Positions 28,875 through 37,389 of a stretch of 64,000 nucleotides of DNA are shown in pieces. The stretch's first letter is position 1, and each line of letters starts with the position of its first letter. A program made the position numbers and the translations under genes. A model generated the notes under the pieces. That model did not search any database, was not told the origin of the DNA, and worked only from the letters and a program-made list of their open reading frames with translations. The stretch lies in contig NZ_AEDD01000003.1 in NCBI RefSeq assembly GCF_000179615.1, forward strand, positions 1 to 64,000. Reading direction: 5' to 3'. The stretch comes from Paenibacillus curdlanolyticus YK9 (GTDB lineage Bacteria > Bacillota > Bacilli > Paenibacillales > Paenibacillaceae).

Positions 28875-31316
28875 TTAGCCATGGTAATAGGAATAGGCAA
28901 AGTGATAGATGCTGCTGTCGCTTGCATTTGTAATGAAGCGGGAAGCTGCTGCATCAGACGAATCATATTTGCCCTCATAGAATTGAATTTCTACGATATC
29001 AAAGTAATGAGTCGAAAGAGGCAAGGAATAAGACTCTTCCCCTACTGCTGGAGGAAGCACGAACTGGAATCGGAAGTGTCCATTAGCATCGGTAACAAAC
29101 TCAACCTGCTTCGCAGTACCAGGCGTGATATGACCTAGGAAGCGGAAGCTCATATGCTCATTGGACAACGGATTTCCGTTATCGTCGTATACAACTCCTT
29201 CTACGGTCATCGGCACCGCGCTTCCTGCGCGCCATTTCTCGCCAGAGCCATAGTCGACTCGGCCTTCATTCGCAGCTGTAATGCTCGTGATTTGGACATT
29301 GCCGACGTCATTCAGCGTATCTTGTCTTTCGTTAGGATCTGCTGCGCTTCTATACGTATAAGCTGATGCAAGCACAACCGATTGATTATCCGGATTAACA
29401 ACCTGAACATCAACGGCGCCCGCAATTAGCGATTCAGGCGCAAGCACTTCTAAATAGCCGTCAGCATAGTAGGTAACAATTGAAGCCTCTGCTGTGCCAA
29501 AATAAACTTTTACCCCTTGCTGGTAATGACTTCCGCTAATAAAAACATGCTCGCCGCCTGCGAGCAGTCCGCTGTTAGGCGCAACTTGGTCGATCTCGGG
29601 AGCCGGCAGCGCCAGGTACGTATACCCGTTTGTCAGCATGCCTTGCGTTCCGTCATAGTTGACGATCGAGACATCCACAGCACCAACCGACGTGCTCGAA
29701 GGCGCATGTACGGCAAGCTGCGTGCTGGAGAAGTTGATGAGCGCCGCTTCCTTCGTGCCGAAGTATACTTTGGAGCCTGCCGAGAAGTCGCTTCCGTTAA
29801 TGTAGACGGTTTCCCCGCCTGCCAGTTGTCCACTGTTCGGAGATACGCCTGTAATGGTTGGCGTAGGAAGGAGCTTGTACGTATACCCGTTCACAAGCGT
29901 TCCCTGCGTAGGCTGCGTTGCGTCCGGATTAATGACCGTGACATCTACCGATCCCAGTACCGCACTTGCGGGAACCGTCACTTTAAGTTTAATCGCAGAT
30001 AGGAACGTTACATTGGTAGCCTCAATGGATCCGAAAAAAACCTTCGTTCCCGAATTATAGTTGCTTCCATTCACATAAACATCAAGGCCGCCCGCCAGGT
30101 AACCGCTATTATCCGATAATGACGTTATGACTGGCGCTGGCGGCGGTGGCGGCGCTAAGTAGGTGTATCCGTTGCTGAGAATCGCTTGCGTTCCGTTGGG
30201 ATTCACAACCTTCACGTCAACTGCCCCAGCTGCTGTGCCTGCTGGTACGATCACTGTCAGCCTGACGCTTGAATTGTGGTTACTAATATAAGCTAGATTC
30301 GATCCGAAATATACGACTGTACCTGATGTGAAATTGCTTCCATTCAGATAAAGGCTCTCCCCGCCAGCCAACGATCCGCTATAGAAGGACATTGTGGTAA
30401 TGGAAGGTGCGGGAGGCGGCGGCGGCGCTATATACGTAAAACCATTGGCAAGCGTCGCTTGCGCCCCGTCCGCTTTGATGACCGTGACGTCAACCAAGCC
30501 TAGCGCAGCGCCGGCAGGTACGATTGCTATAAGCTTCGTGCTAGAAACATAGGTTACGCCTGTCGCTTCATTCGAGCCGAATAACACTCGCGAGCCTGTA
30601 GAAAAATTGCTTCCGTTAATATAAACAGAGAGACCGCCTGTTAGCGCGTAGCTGTTAGGAGATACATCGGTAAGGACAGGAGCAGTCGCTGGCGCTAAAT
30701 ACGTATAGCCGTTCGCCAACGTTCCTTCCGTCCCGTTAGGGTTTTTCACAGTCACATCAACTGTCCCTGCAGCAGCACCGGCTGGCACGGTTGCCTTCAG
30801 CCTCACGCTTGAAGTGTACGTTACCGCCGTCGCTTCAATGGAACCGAAAAACACCTTCGCCCCGTTCACAAAATTGCTTCCATTCACATAAATAGTGTCT
30901 CCACCAGCAAGAACACCATAATTGGGGGATAACGTCGTAATAGCCGGAGATGGCGGCGGTGGCGGCGCAACGTACGTGTATCCGCCTATAAGCGTCGCTT
31001 GTCCTCCATCCGCATTGACAACCGTTACATCAACTGCGCCCAGCGCGGTGCCCGCCGGGACGGTTGCTTTCAGCCTAGCACTCGTAGAAAGCGTTACTGA
31101 GGGGGATTGGACTGATCCGAAATAGACTTTTGCCCCGGATGCAAAATTGCTTCCATTCACATAAAGAAGATCCCCACCCTCTAATTGGCCGCTGTTTGGG
31201 GACAAACTCGTAACTGTCGGAGCGGAAATCGCATTTACGTGAGGTATAAACGTCAGGAAGCTTAACAGCAACATCAAACTCATAACGCTACACGTCAATC
31301 TTTGTACAGTTTTCAC
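28875..31316 (-). CDS. Secreted protein with seven IPT/TIG repeats
   Basis: An 813-aa exported protein. The signal peptide is VKTVQRLTCSVMSLMLLLSFLTFIPHVNA. Seven IPT/TIG immunoglobulin-like repeats of about 85 residues follow, each with a P-N-SG-L-GG--VYVNGSNF-SG-KV-FGS core; several are joined by PPPPP linkers. A distinct C-terminal region of about 150 residues (VPMTVEGVVYDDNGNPLSNEHMSFRFLG...) looks like another beta-sandwich ending HFAYSYYHG. GTG 31316 is chosen because AGAGGAG precedes it and a signal peptide follows; the longer frame to 31379 adds a polar stretch before it. No LPXTG or SLH anchor is seen. Probably an adhesin or matrix protein. Confidence 0.85.
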   Translation of the reverse strand: MKTVQRLTCSVMSLMLLLSFLTFIPHVNAISAPTVTSLSPNSGQLEGGDLLYVNGSNFASGAKVYFGSVQSPSVTLSTSARLKATVPAGTALGAVDVTVVNADGGQATLIGGYTYVAPPPPPSPAITTLSPNYGVLAGGDTIYVNGSNFVNGAKVFFGSIEATAVTYTSSVRLKATVPAGAAAGTVDVTVKNPNGTEGTLANGYTYLAPATAPVLTDVSPNSYALTGGLSVYINGSNFSTGSRVLFGSNEATGVTYVSSTKLIAIVPAGAALGLVDVTVIKADGAQATLANGFTYIAPPPPPAPSITTMSFYSGSLAGGESLYLNGSNFTSGTVVYFGSNLAYISNHNSSVRLTVIVPAGTAAGAVDVKVVNPNGTQAILSNGYTYLAPPPPPAPVITSLSDNSGYLAGGLDVYVNGSNYNSGTKVFFGSIEATNVTFLSAIKLKVTVPASAVLGSVDVTVINPDATQPTQGTLVNGYTYKLLPTPTITGVSPNSGQLAGGETVYINGSDFSAGSKVYFGTKEAALINFSSTQLAVHAPSSTSVGAVDVSIVNYDGTQGMLTNGYTYLALPAPEIDQVAPNSGLLAGGEHVFISGSHYQQGVKVYFGTAEASIVTYYADGYLEVLAPESLIAGAVDVQVVNPDNQSVVLASAYTYRSAADPNERQDTLNDVGNVQITSITAANEGRVDYGSGEKWRAGSAVPMTVEGVVYDDNGNPLSNEHMSFRFLGHITPGTAKQVEFVTDANGHFRFQFVLPPAVGEESYSLPLSTHYFDIVEIQFYEGKYDSSDAAASRFITNASDSSIYHFAYSYYHG

Positions 31317-31408
31317 TTTTTCTTCTCTCCTCTGTATTTTCTTAGGCGACAACATTACTATATCGGATAATTCTCCCAAATTTATTAGCCTGCAAATAGA
31401 GAAAAGAA

Positions 31409-31436
31409 AAACCGCAAGGGTCGCCCCTTACGGTTT
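31409..31436 (-). terminator. Terminator of the excalibur-domain gene
   Basis: Stem AAACCGCAAGGG/CCCTTACGGTTT is fully paired (with one G-U) when read on the minus strand, followed by TTTTTCTTTTC. It is very similar to the 28831-28858 terminator. Confidence 0.88.
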
Positions 31437-31444
31437 CTTTTGCC

Positions 31445-31702
31445 TTATTTCTCGCAAGCGATAAGATCCTTGTCGCGATCGCTTTTTTTGTTGGCATCAT
31501 AAAGCTCTTGCGAGACATATGGCTTATACTTCGTTTTGCCGCCTTTATTTTTCACGTTCGCTGCCCGCGCTACACCGCCCGGGTAAACTTTGTTCAGCTC
31601 GGTGCAATTTTTGTAAGTCGTCGCTTTGGCATCGGCTGTGTCAGTTAAGAGCGTCCCCAAGAACAGAGCTCCAGCAAGCGCGGTTAATGCGATTTTCTTC
31701 AA
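31445..31702 (-). CDS. Excalibur calcium-binding domain protein
   Basis: An 85-aa secreted protein. A signal peptide (MKKIALTALAGALFLGTLLTDTADA) is followed by an excalibur domain: YKNCTELNKVYPGGVARA ... DANKKSDRDKDLIACEK, with the DxDxD calcium loop and the two Cys of the fold. AAGGAGAGATCA lies upstream of the ATG. Members are found alone or attached to nucleases and wall proteins; here it is alone. Extracellular, role unknown. Confidence 0.9.
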   Translation of the reverse strand: MKKIALTALAGALFLGTLLTDTADAKATTYKNCTELNKVYPGGVARAANVKNKGGKTKYKPYVSQELYDANKKSDRDKDLIACEK

Positions 31703-31861
31703 AGTGATCTCTCCTTCTTCGATCGAGCTAATCTACTAATATAATAATAGCAAACTTATGGCATGGATAAGAAGTAAACTTTTGTAAACTAAATGCTAGA
31801 GGTTTTTTCTAAAAAAAAAAGCAAGCCTACCGAAGCGACACTAGTTACCGCTATCATTTGT

Positions 31862-32290
31862 TTAATGCAACTCCACCAAAAGTCTCCTAAGCGTCGGATG
31901 GAGTGACTCGAATTTAGAATCGTTTAATTCTTCCTTGGTCACCCAGACATATTCCGAATGCTCGTCGTTAATGGCGAGGCGGTCAATTTGATCAAGCTTT
32001 GGCTTGACCAGATACGTGAAGACTAACCGATATATTTCTTCAACCGTGCTTCTCCCTTTAAACGTGCGTTGATCCAATTCTTTTATAAGCTCGACCTCAA
32101 GGTTCGTTTCCTCCATTGCTTCTCTATACATAGCTTCGATTGGTATTTCTTCATATTTGACTTTGCCGGATGGCACGCACCATTCGCCCGGCCCTACCTC
32201 CACATGCTCCGCCCGTTTGGTTAACAACACTTTGCTTTCGTGCAATATGACGATTTCTACCGCAATTCTGTAATTAGGATGGTTCCTCAA
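31862..32290 (-). CDS. Nudix hydrolase
   Basis: A 142-aa Nudix-fold protein. The Nudix box is GKVKYEEIPIEAMYREAMEETNLEVE, matching GX5EX7REUXEEXGU except that the usual Gly near the end is Asn. The preceding AEHVEVGPGEWCVPSGKVKY is typical of nucleotide-type members. I choose TTG 32290 (protein beginning LRNHPNYRIAVEIVIL), as AGGAGG lies 7 nt upstream; the longer frame also starts with TTG but has no SD. The substrate (a nucleoside diphosphate derivative) is unknown. Confidence 0.85.
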   Translation of the reverse strand: MRNHPNYRIAVEIVILHESKVLLTKRAEHVEVGPGEWCVPSGKVKYEEIPIEAMYREAMEETNLEVELIKELDQRTFKGRSTVEEIYRLVFTYLVKPKLDQIDRLAINDEHSEYVWVTKEELNDSKFESLHPTLRRLLVELH

Positions 32291-32396
32291 CGTAATGCCT
32301 CCTCTTGAAATGCCCAAAAACCTATAATGACTAACTGAGTTCTTAACGAATGGCTAGATTTCCTTCTTCCTCCTTTGGACCATCATTCCATTCCGG

Positions 32397-32433
32397 GTAA
32401 AAATAAAAATCGGCGCGGGATTATCCCGCGCCG
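32397..32433 (-). terminator. Terminator closing the antiporter 3' UTR
   Basis: CGGCGCGGGA/TCCCGCGCCG (32411-32433, 3-nt loop) is followed on the minus strand by ATTTTTATTTTTA. It lies downstream of the second 51-bp array, so a transcript from the antiporter gene would include the whole array. Confidence 0.88.
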
Positions 32434-32444
32434 CCTACTTTATT

Positions 32445-32826
32445 TCATTCGCATGCCACGCCGACTTCTGACCGAATAGGGCAGAGTTTTATTCCCTATT
32501 CGCTCGCCACGCCGACCTCTGACCGAATAGGGCAGATTTATATTCCCTATTCGCCCATAACGCCCACTTCTGGACGGACAGGGCAGATTTCTCTGCCCTA
32601 TTCACGCGCCGCACCCACTTCTAGCCGGATAGGGCAGATTTTTATTCCCTATTCGCGCGCCGCACCTACTTCCAGCCTAATAGGGCAGACTTCTCTTCCC
32701 TATTCGCACACTGCGCCCACTTCCAGCCGGATAGGGAAGATTTGTGTTCCCTATTCGCCCGCAACGCTCACTTCTAGCCGAATAGGGCAGATTTCTGTGC
32801 CCTATTCGCGCGCAACGCCCACTTCC
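32445..32826. repeat. 51-bp tandem palindromic repeat array 2 (7 units)
   Basis: The (T/T)(T/G)CCCTATTC arms begin at 32492, 32543, 32594, 32645, 32696, 32747 and 32798, each exactly 51 bp apart, although the units differ at many bases. Each carries GAATAGGGCA or GGATAGGG... paired with CCCTATTC. The unit at about 32730-32756 has GGGAA/TTCCC where its neighbours have GGGCA/TGCCC, a compensatory change. The intervening part (GCGCAACGCCCACTTC-like) differs from array 1. The array lies directly downstream of the antiporter stop, before a terminator. A degenerate partial unit begins about 32445. Confidence 0.93.
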
Positions 32827-32846
32827 ATCATTGCTGTCGATCAGCG

Positions 32847-34103
32847 CTAACCGACTCTCTTGGAAAACAAGTAGTAGGAGTCGCCCTTCTCCTTAATCGA
32901 TAAGTTGTAAATGACGACGGCCATCACGGATGTGATGACGGCGAGCAGGACAAACAAGGAGTACATCGACTGATCGATGATGCCGTACGTGAACCCGATG
33001 TTGGCGATGATCAGCCCCATCGTTCCTTTGGCGTTCATCAGCCCTCCCGCTGCCGAAGCTTCGCGCCAGGAGAAGCCCATTCGGCGCATCGTGAACGAGC
33101 AGCCGCCGTATTTTCCCAGCACCGCCATGAAGAAAATAAGGGAAAAAGCAATCAGCATGCCCATGCTAATATTTTTGATATTCATGCTCATGCCAGCGTA
33201 AGCAAAGAAAATCGGAACGAACAAAATGTTAACCAGTTCCTTCAGCTTTTCCTCCAGCTTCATATAAGCTGCTGTTCTCGGAATCGACAGGCCAAGGAGA
33301 AACGCGCCAAATACGGAATGTACCCCGATATAATCAGCCGCCGCCCCTGTTGCGAGCAGAAGGATGATAACTACTGCGAATAAGCCTGTCGTCAGCTTAT
33401 GATCTGCACTACGGTCCAACCGTTTGAGAATCGGGCGTACGACGAAAAACAGGACAAGCACGAGACAGAGGCATAAGCCGAGCGAGCCTAGCCCTCCATA
33501 TGCGCTCTTGGCAGTTGCCAACGATGTTACTATCGCCAGCAAGCACCATGCCAGCGCATCGTCGAAGCTCGCCGCCATCAGAACGAGCGAGCCCATTTTG
33601 GTACGAAGAAGCCCTTTTTCCTCTAAAATTCTCGACAATACAGGGAAAGCCGTGACGGAAAACGCAACGCCAAAAAACAAACTGACCGTCAGCAGGCTGG
33701 AATCGGTCGTGAGCACGGTCTGGTAGAGATACAATGCCGTCACGACACCAAGGATGAACGGCAGCACCAACCCCGATGAAGCGAGGATGCCGGAACGCGC
33801 CAGCTGGCCCCGATTTAGATTTTTGGTATCCAGCTCCAGACCGATTAGAAACATGTAAATGGTAAGGCCGATGTTGCTGATGGCATAGAGCACGCTTTTG
33901 ACCTCAGGCGTGTACAGATGCGTCATAAAACCGGGAAACAAGGAGCCAAACAGCAGTGGTCCCAAAATAATGCCCGCTACCATTTCGCCAATGACCTGAG
34001 GTTGTCCCACCATACTGAACAATTTGCCCACGACTCTACAGCAGATCAAGACGACTACAATTGAAGCTAATACGAGAAACAAAAAGCTCGGCTGCAGATT
34101 CAT
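32847..34103 (-). CDS. Cation:proton antiporter (CPA2-type)
   Basis: A 418-aa membrane protein with about 12 hydrophobic helices. The CPA2 pattern is clear: GQPQVIGEMVAGIILGPLLFG, then LIGLELD, then a helix with the two acidic residues ASFDDALAWCLLAI (DD pair), and GVHSVFGAFLLGLSIP. No C-terminal TrkA-N regulatory domain is present. It exchanges Na+ or K+ for H+. It lies at the left edge of the biosynthetic cluster in the same direction as the LuxR-type gene; it may belong to the cluster (ion homeostasis or self-protection) or be a flanking housekeeping gene. Confidence 0.85.
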   Translation of the reverse strand: MNLQPSFLFLVLASIVVVLICCRVVGKLFSMVGQPQVIGEMVAGIILGPLLFGSLFPGFMTHLYTPEVKSVLYAISNIGLTIYMFLIGLELDTKNLNRGQLARSGILASSGLVLPFILGVVTALYLYQTVLTTDSSLLTVSLFFGVAFSVTAFPVLSRILEEKGLLRTKMGSLVLMAASFDDALAWCLLAIVTSLATAKSAYGGLGSLGLCLCLVLVLFFVVRPILKRLDRSADHKLTTGLFAVVIILLLATGAAADYIGVHSVFGAFLLGLSIPRTAAYMKLEEKLKELVNILFVPIFFAYAGMSMNIKNISMGMLIAFSLIFFMAVLGKYGGCSFTMRRMGFSWREASAAGGLMNAKGTMGLIIANIGFTYGIIDQSMYSLFVLLAVITSVMAVVIYNLSIKEKGDSYYLFSKRVG

Positions 34104-34187
34104 CCACGATCACCACGATTACGGGTATTCTGGAAATTCATCAATATGATCACTCCAATGATACGTATTTTTGAAGCCAAGAAACCG

Positions 34188-35009
34188 TCAGGAATGGAGA
34201 TAAAACCTGCGAATGAAATCGCCTTTGCTGCACACATTGACTTTGTTATAAATGCGTTTAATGAACGTTCTGACGGTTAGCTCGCTAATTTTATGTTTAG
34301 CGGAGATATACTGAACCGTCTTGTTCTCCAGCCACTCGTACCCGATTTGCTTCTCGCGGGGGGTGAGCTTGTATTGATCAAACTCCGAAAATACTTTTTG
34401 CTGCTCCATCATCGCATTCGGCTTCAAATGCTGCTCGATTCCTTGAATGGCTTGAACGAGCACGGGAATGGCAAAATTGGTTTGGTACAATAGATCGAAC
34501 GTCAAGCCCAGCATGGCTACGATCGTATCCTGATTATAGATAGGGGCGCATAACCCGTAGTTGTTGCAAAATTTGTGCAGCGTGTGCTCGTTCCCTTTGA
34601 CAACGGACAGCTTATTCGTCTGCTGGCAAAGCGAGGCGGCATTAATGCCGGCCGTATTCACATCAAGCGAGCATCCCTTATGAATGCCGAGCACATGCAG
34701 GTTGTCGATCACATTCGAGGTCCCTTCGTAATCGATCACCTGCGCATCGGGCGTTAGCAGCAGGAACAGATGAGGCATCAGCAAGGATCGGCTCAACGGC
34801 TCCATCATTTGCCTGAAAACGGCCGTAATCGATTGAAACTGCTCGGCGACGGCCGCGCTTAACGCTGTCGGGCGCTTGTCTGTTCCACCGCCATTGTTTG
34901 CTGTTCGATAACATTGATTGAGCTGGGATAGTACGCTCCAGTCCAGGTCATCCACTTCGATCCAAAAACGCTTGTTGTCGGTGTTCAAATCATTAAATAA
35001 GCTTTTCAT
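34188..35009 (-). CDS. LuxR-type transcriptional regulator
   Basis: A 273-aa regulator. Residues 1 to about 200 form an unclassified sensory region, perhaps GAF-like (LLLTPDAQVIDYEG...GCSLDVNTAGINAASLCQQ...HTLHKFCNNYGLCAPIYNQDTIVAMLGLTFD). The C-terminus is a LuxR helix-turn-helix: KLTPREKQIGYEWLENKTVQYISAKHKISELTVRTFIKRIYNKVNV. AAGGAG lies 9 nt before the ATG. There is no response-regulator receiver domain. It probably controls the adjacent PKS operon and perhaps the main biosynthetic operon, since both share an 11-bp motif upstream. Ligand unknown. Confidence 0.82.
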   Translation of the reverse strand: MKSLFNDLNTDNKRFWIEVDDLDWSVLSQLNQCYRTANNGGGTDKRPTALSAAVAEQFQSITAVFRQMMEPLSRSLLMPHLFLLLTPDAQVIDYEGTSNVIDNLHVLGIHKGCSLDVNTAGINAASLCQQTNKLSVVKGNEHTLHKFCNNYGLCAPIYNQDTIVAMLGLTFDLLYQTNFAIPVLVQAIQGIEQHLKPNAMMEQQKVFSEFDQYKLTPREKQIGYEWLENKTVQYISAKHKISELTVRTFIKRIYNKVNVCSKGDFIRRFYLHS

Positions 35010-35124
35010 TTGAATGAGTCTCCTTTAATGTTAGAACGTCTCTCGTCTATCAATCGATCCCCTTTTATAATATAGATTTTGGCTTCGACGACCGCCTCTG
35101 GAGCCACTCCCTTCAATCTTATGA

Positions 35125-35144
35125 TTGGGGCCAGTCGGCCCCAA
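35125..35144 (-). other. Hairpin after the dehydrogenase gene
   Basis: TTGGGGCC/GGCCCCAA is a perfect 8-bp stem with a 4-nt loop, directly downstream of the stop at 35151. There is no U-run, so termination is not certain; it may mark the 3' end of the PKS operon mRNA. Confidence 0.5.
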
Positions 35145-35150
35145 ATCCGT

Positions 35151-36611
35151 TTACCATCTTGCCGTTACCATTTTTTTGCGCGTGTAAAATTCAACGCCAT
35201 CGGGACCATTCACATGCAGGTCGCCGTAAAATGATTTTTTCCAGCCGGAGAATGGGAAGAAGGCCATTGGGGCGGGAACGCCCACATTAACGCCGAGCAT
35301 GCCAGCGTCAATCGTTTCACGGAATTGGCGGACATAGCTCCCATTCGTCGTGAAGATGCAAGCTCCGTTGGCATAATCAGACCGATTCGCCAGCGCGATG
35401 GCCTCCTCCAGCGTATTCACGCGAGCGACCGACAATAATGGCGCAAAAATTTCATCTTTCCAAATCTTCATCTCCGAGGTCACGTTGTCAAAAATAGTAG
35501 GACCGATAAAATAGCCCTCCCGCCTCGACTCCGCATCTTGCCGGCCATCCCGCTTCAAGTCCGCGCCTTCATGCTCGCCCGATTCGATATAGCTCACGGT
35601 ACGCGCTTTATTGCTCTGTCGAATGACGGGCCCGAGGAACGCGCCTTCGTCCAGCCCGTTCCCAATCTGGATCTGGTCGGAGGCTTCGACCAGCTTCTCC
35701 ACCAGCTGATCGCCGATTTCGCCGACTGCAACGACGACCGAAATCGCCATGCAGCGCTCGCCTGCCGAACCGAAGGCAGCCGTCACGATTTGATTCACCG
35801 CTGCATCCAAATCCGCGTCGGGCATTACGATTGAATGGTTCTTGGCGCCAGCCAATGCCTGCACCCTTTTGCCAAAAGCAGCGCCTGTCTTGTACACGTA
35901 CTCCGCAACTGGCTGGGAGCCGACGAATGAAATCGATTTGACGTCCGGATGCGTCAGCAAGCCATTCACCACATCGTGCGTGCCGTGGACGATATTGAGC
36001 ACGCCATCCGGCAATCCGGCTTCCATGAATAGCTCAGCCAAGCGGTTAGCAAGAATCGGCGTCCGCTCCGAGGGCTTAAGCACGAACGTGTTGCCGCAAG
36101 CGATAGCCAGCGGGAACATCCAGCAAGGAACCATGACTGGGAAATTGAACGGCGTAATCCCGCCTACGACGCCGACCGGATACCGGTACATCCCGGACTC
36201 CATATTGGTTGCGATGTCGGGCAATTGCTTGCCCATCATCAGCGACGGAGCGCCCGATGCGAACTCCACGCATTCGATGCCGCGCAGCACCTCCCCGTAG
36301 GCTTCCGTGTAGCTCTTGCCATTCTCCTCGGTAACCATGCGAGCGAGCTCTTCCCAATGCTCGACCAGCAGCTGCTGGTATTTGAACAAAATTCTTGCGC
36401 GGCGAGGAACCGGCACTTTGCTCCATGATTCGAAAGCCGTCTTCGCCGCTTGAACGGCCTTGTCCACATCATCGATGGAGGAATGCGGGACATGCGCCAA
36501 TATTTCCTCCGTTGCCGGGTTATACACCGGATCTTTCGTCAGCGACGAAGAATGGACCCATTTGCCGCCAATCAAATTAGCTAACGTTCCGGACTCGGTT
36601 AAAATCGGCAT
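35151..36611 (-). CDS. mmsA: CoA-acylating methylmalonate-semialdehyde dehydrogenase
   Basis: A 486-aa aldehyde dehydrogenase of the MMSDH group (IolA/MmsA), which converts methylmalonate semialdehyde to propionyl-CoA or malonate semialdehyde to acetyl-CoA with NAD+ and Co[21 protein letters not shown] is the group signature, KPSE lies at the cofactor site, and [10 protein letters not shown] contains the catalytic Cys. The usual Glu general base is absent ([18 protein letters not shown]), which is the hallmark of the CoA-dependent subgroup. Its ATG overlaps the thioesterase stop. In this operon it may supply an acyl-CoA starter or extender precursor for the PKS; that is inferred. Confidence 0.9.
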   Translation of the reverse strand: MPILTESGTLANLIGGKWVHSSSLTKDPVYNPATEEILAHVPHSSIDDVDKAVQAAKTAFESWSKVPVPRRARILFKYQQLLVEHWEELARMVTEENGKSYTEAYGEVLRGIECVEFASGAPSLMMGKQLPDIATNMESGMYRYPVGVVGGITPFNFPVMVPCWMFPLAIACGNTFVLKPSERTPILANRLAELFMEAGLPDGVLNIVHGTHDVVNGLLTHPDVKSISFVGSQPVAEYVYKTGAAFGKRVQALAGAKNHSIVMPDADLDAAVNQIVTAAFGSAGERCMAISVVVAVGEIGDQLVEKLVEASDQIQIGNGLDEGAFLGPVIRQSNKARTVSYIESGEHEGADLKRDGRQDAESRREGYFIGPTIFDNVTSEMKIWKDEIFAPLLSVARVNTLEEAIALANRSDYANGACIFTTNGSYVRQFRETIDAGMLGVNVGVPAPMAFFPFSGWKKSFYGDLHVNGPDGVEFYTRKKMVTARW

Positions 36612-37378
36612 TAATATACCCCCATCGGATTGACTGCTTTTTTCATATAATCCAGCATTTCATTGCGGTGGCTGTGCACGATAAAGTGATCGCCTTGGAA
36701 CAGCTCCAATTGGAATCCCTCACTCGTCTGCTCGCACCAATCGCTTAATTCATTCGGCGTGATCCCTTGGTCATACAAGCCGCCGAAGGCTGTAATCGGG
36801 CATGGCAGCGGCAGTTCATCCGTGTACGCATACGTCTCGCAAACTTCCAAATCCGCTCGCATCACCGGCAGGAACATATCCATCAGCTCTTTGTCCTTCA
36901 ACAGAATTTCCGGCGTCCCGTTAAAATGGCGAAGCTCTTCAATCAAATCCTCATCGCTTAGCCGATAGCGCTCGGTTTTCATGCGAGGCAGATGAGGCGC
37001 TTTAAAGGCGGAGACGAATAGATGCGCAATCGGCTTCGCATACGTGCTGCGCAGCTGGCGCGCCACCTCAAAGCCGAGCAATGCGCCCATGCTGTGGCCG
37101 AAGAAAACGAGCGGCTTGTCGGCGACCGCCATAATTTCCTTCGCCAATACGGGTACGATCTCGGAAATATGCGAGCACAGCGGCTCAGCGAATCGATTGC
37201 CTCTGCCAGGCAGCTGCACGACATGCAGCTCCAGCTCTGCCGGCATGCTAGCCGCCCACGAATCATAGATTCGCGCATTCCCGCCAGCATAAGGGAAGCA
37301 GACAAGCCGCATGCGCGCCGCCGGGTTTGGTTTTTGGCATAACAGCCATGAACGATTAATCATCACCGTATTCATCAT
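36611..37378 (-). CDS. Type II thioesterase
   Basis: A 255-aa alpha/beta hydrolase of the proof-reading thioesterase family found with PKS and NRPS genes. Nucleophile elbow GHSMGA; the Asp is in GGLYDQGI and the catalytic His in [22 protein letters not shown] is a typical TEII stretch. It would remove wrong or stalled acyl groups from carrier proteins. It sits between the PKS (11 bp upstream) and the dehydrogenase (overlapping), so the three genes form an operon. AAAGGATAG precedes the ATG. Confidence 0.92.
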   Translation of the reverse strand: MMNTVMINRSWLLCQKPNPAARMRLVCFPYAGGNARIYDSWAASMPAELELHVVQLPGRGNRFAEPLCSHISEIVPVLAKEIMAVADKPLVFFGHSMGALLGFEVARQLRSTYAKPIAHLFVSAFKAPHLPRMKTERYRLSDEDLIEELRHFNGTPEILLKDKELMDMFLPVMRADLEVCETYAYTDELPLPCPITAFGGLYDQGITPNELSDWCEQTSEGFQLELFQGDHFIVHSHRNEMLDYMKKAVNPMGVY

Positions 37379-37389
37379 TCACTATCCTT

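Noticed and set aside
35125-35144. Calling the GGGGCC hairpin a terminator
   Set aside because: It has no T-run on the minus strand, so it is listed only as a hairpin.
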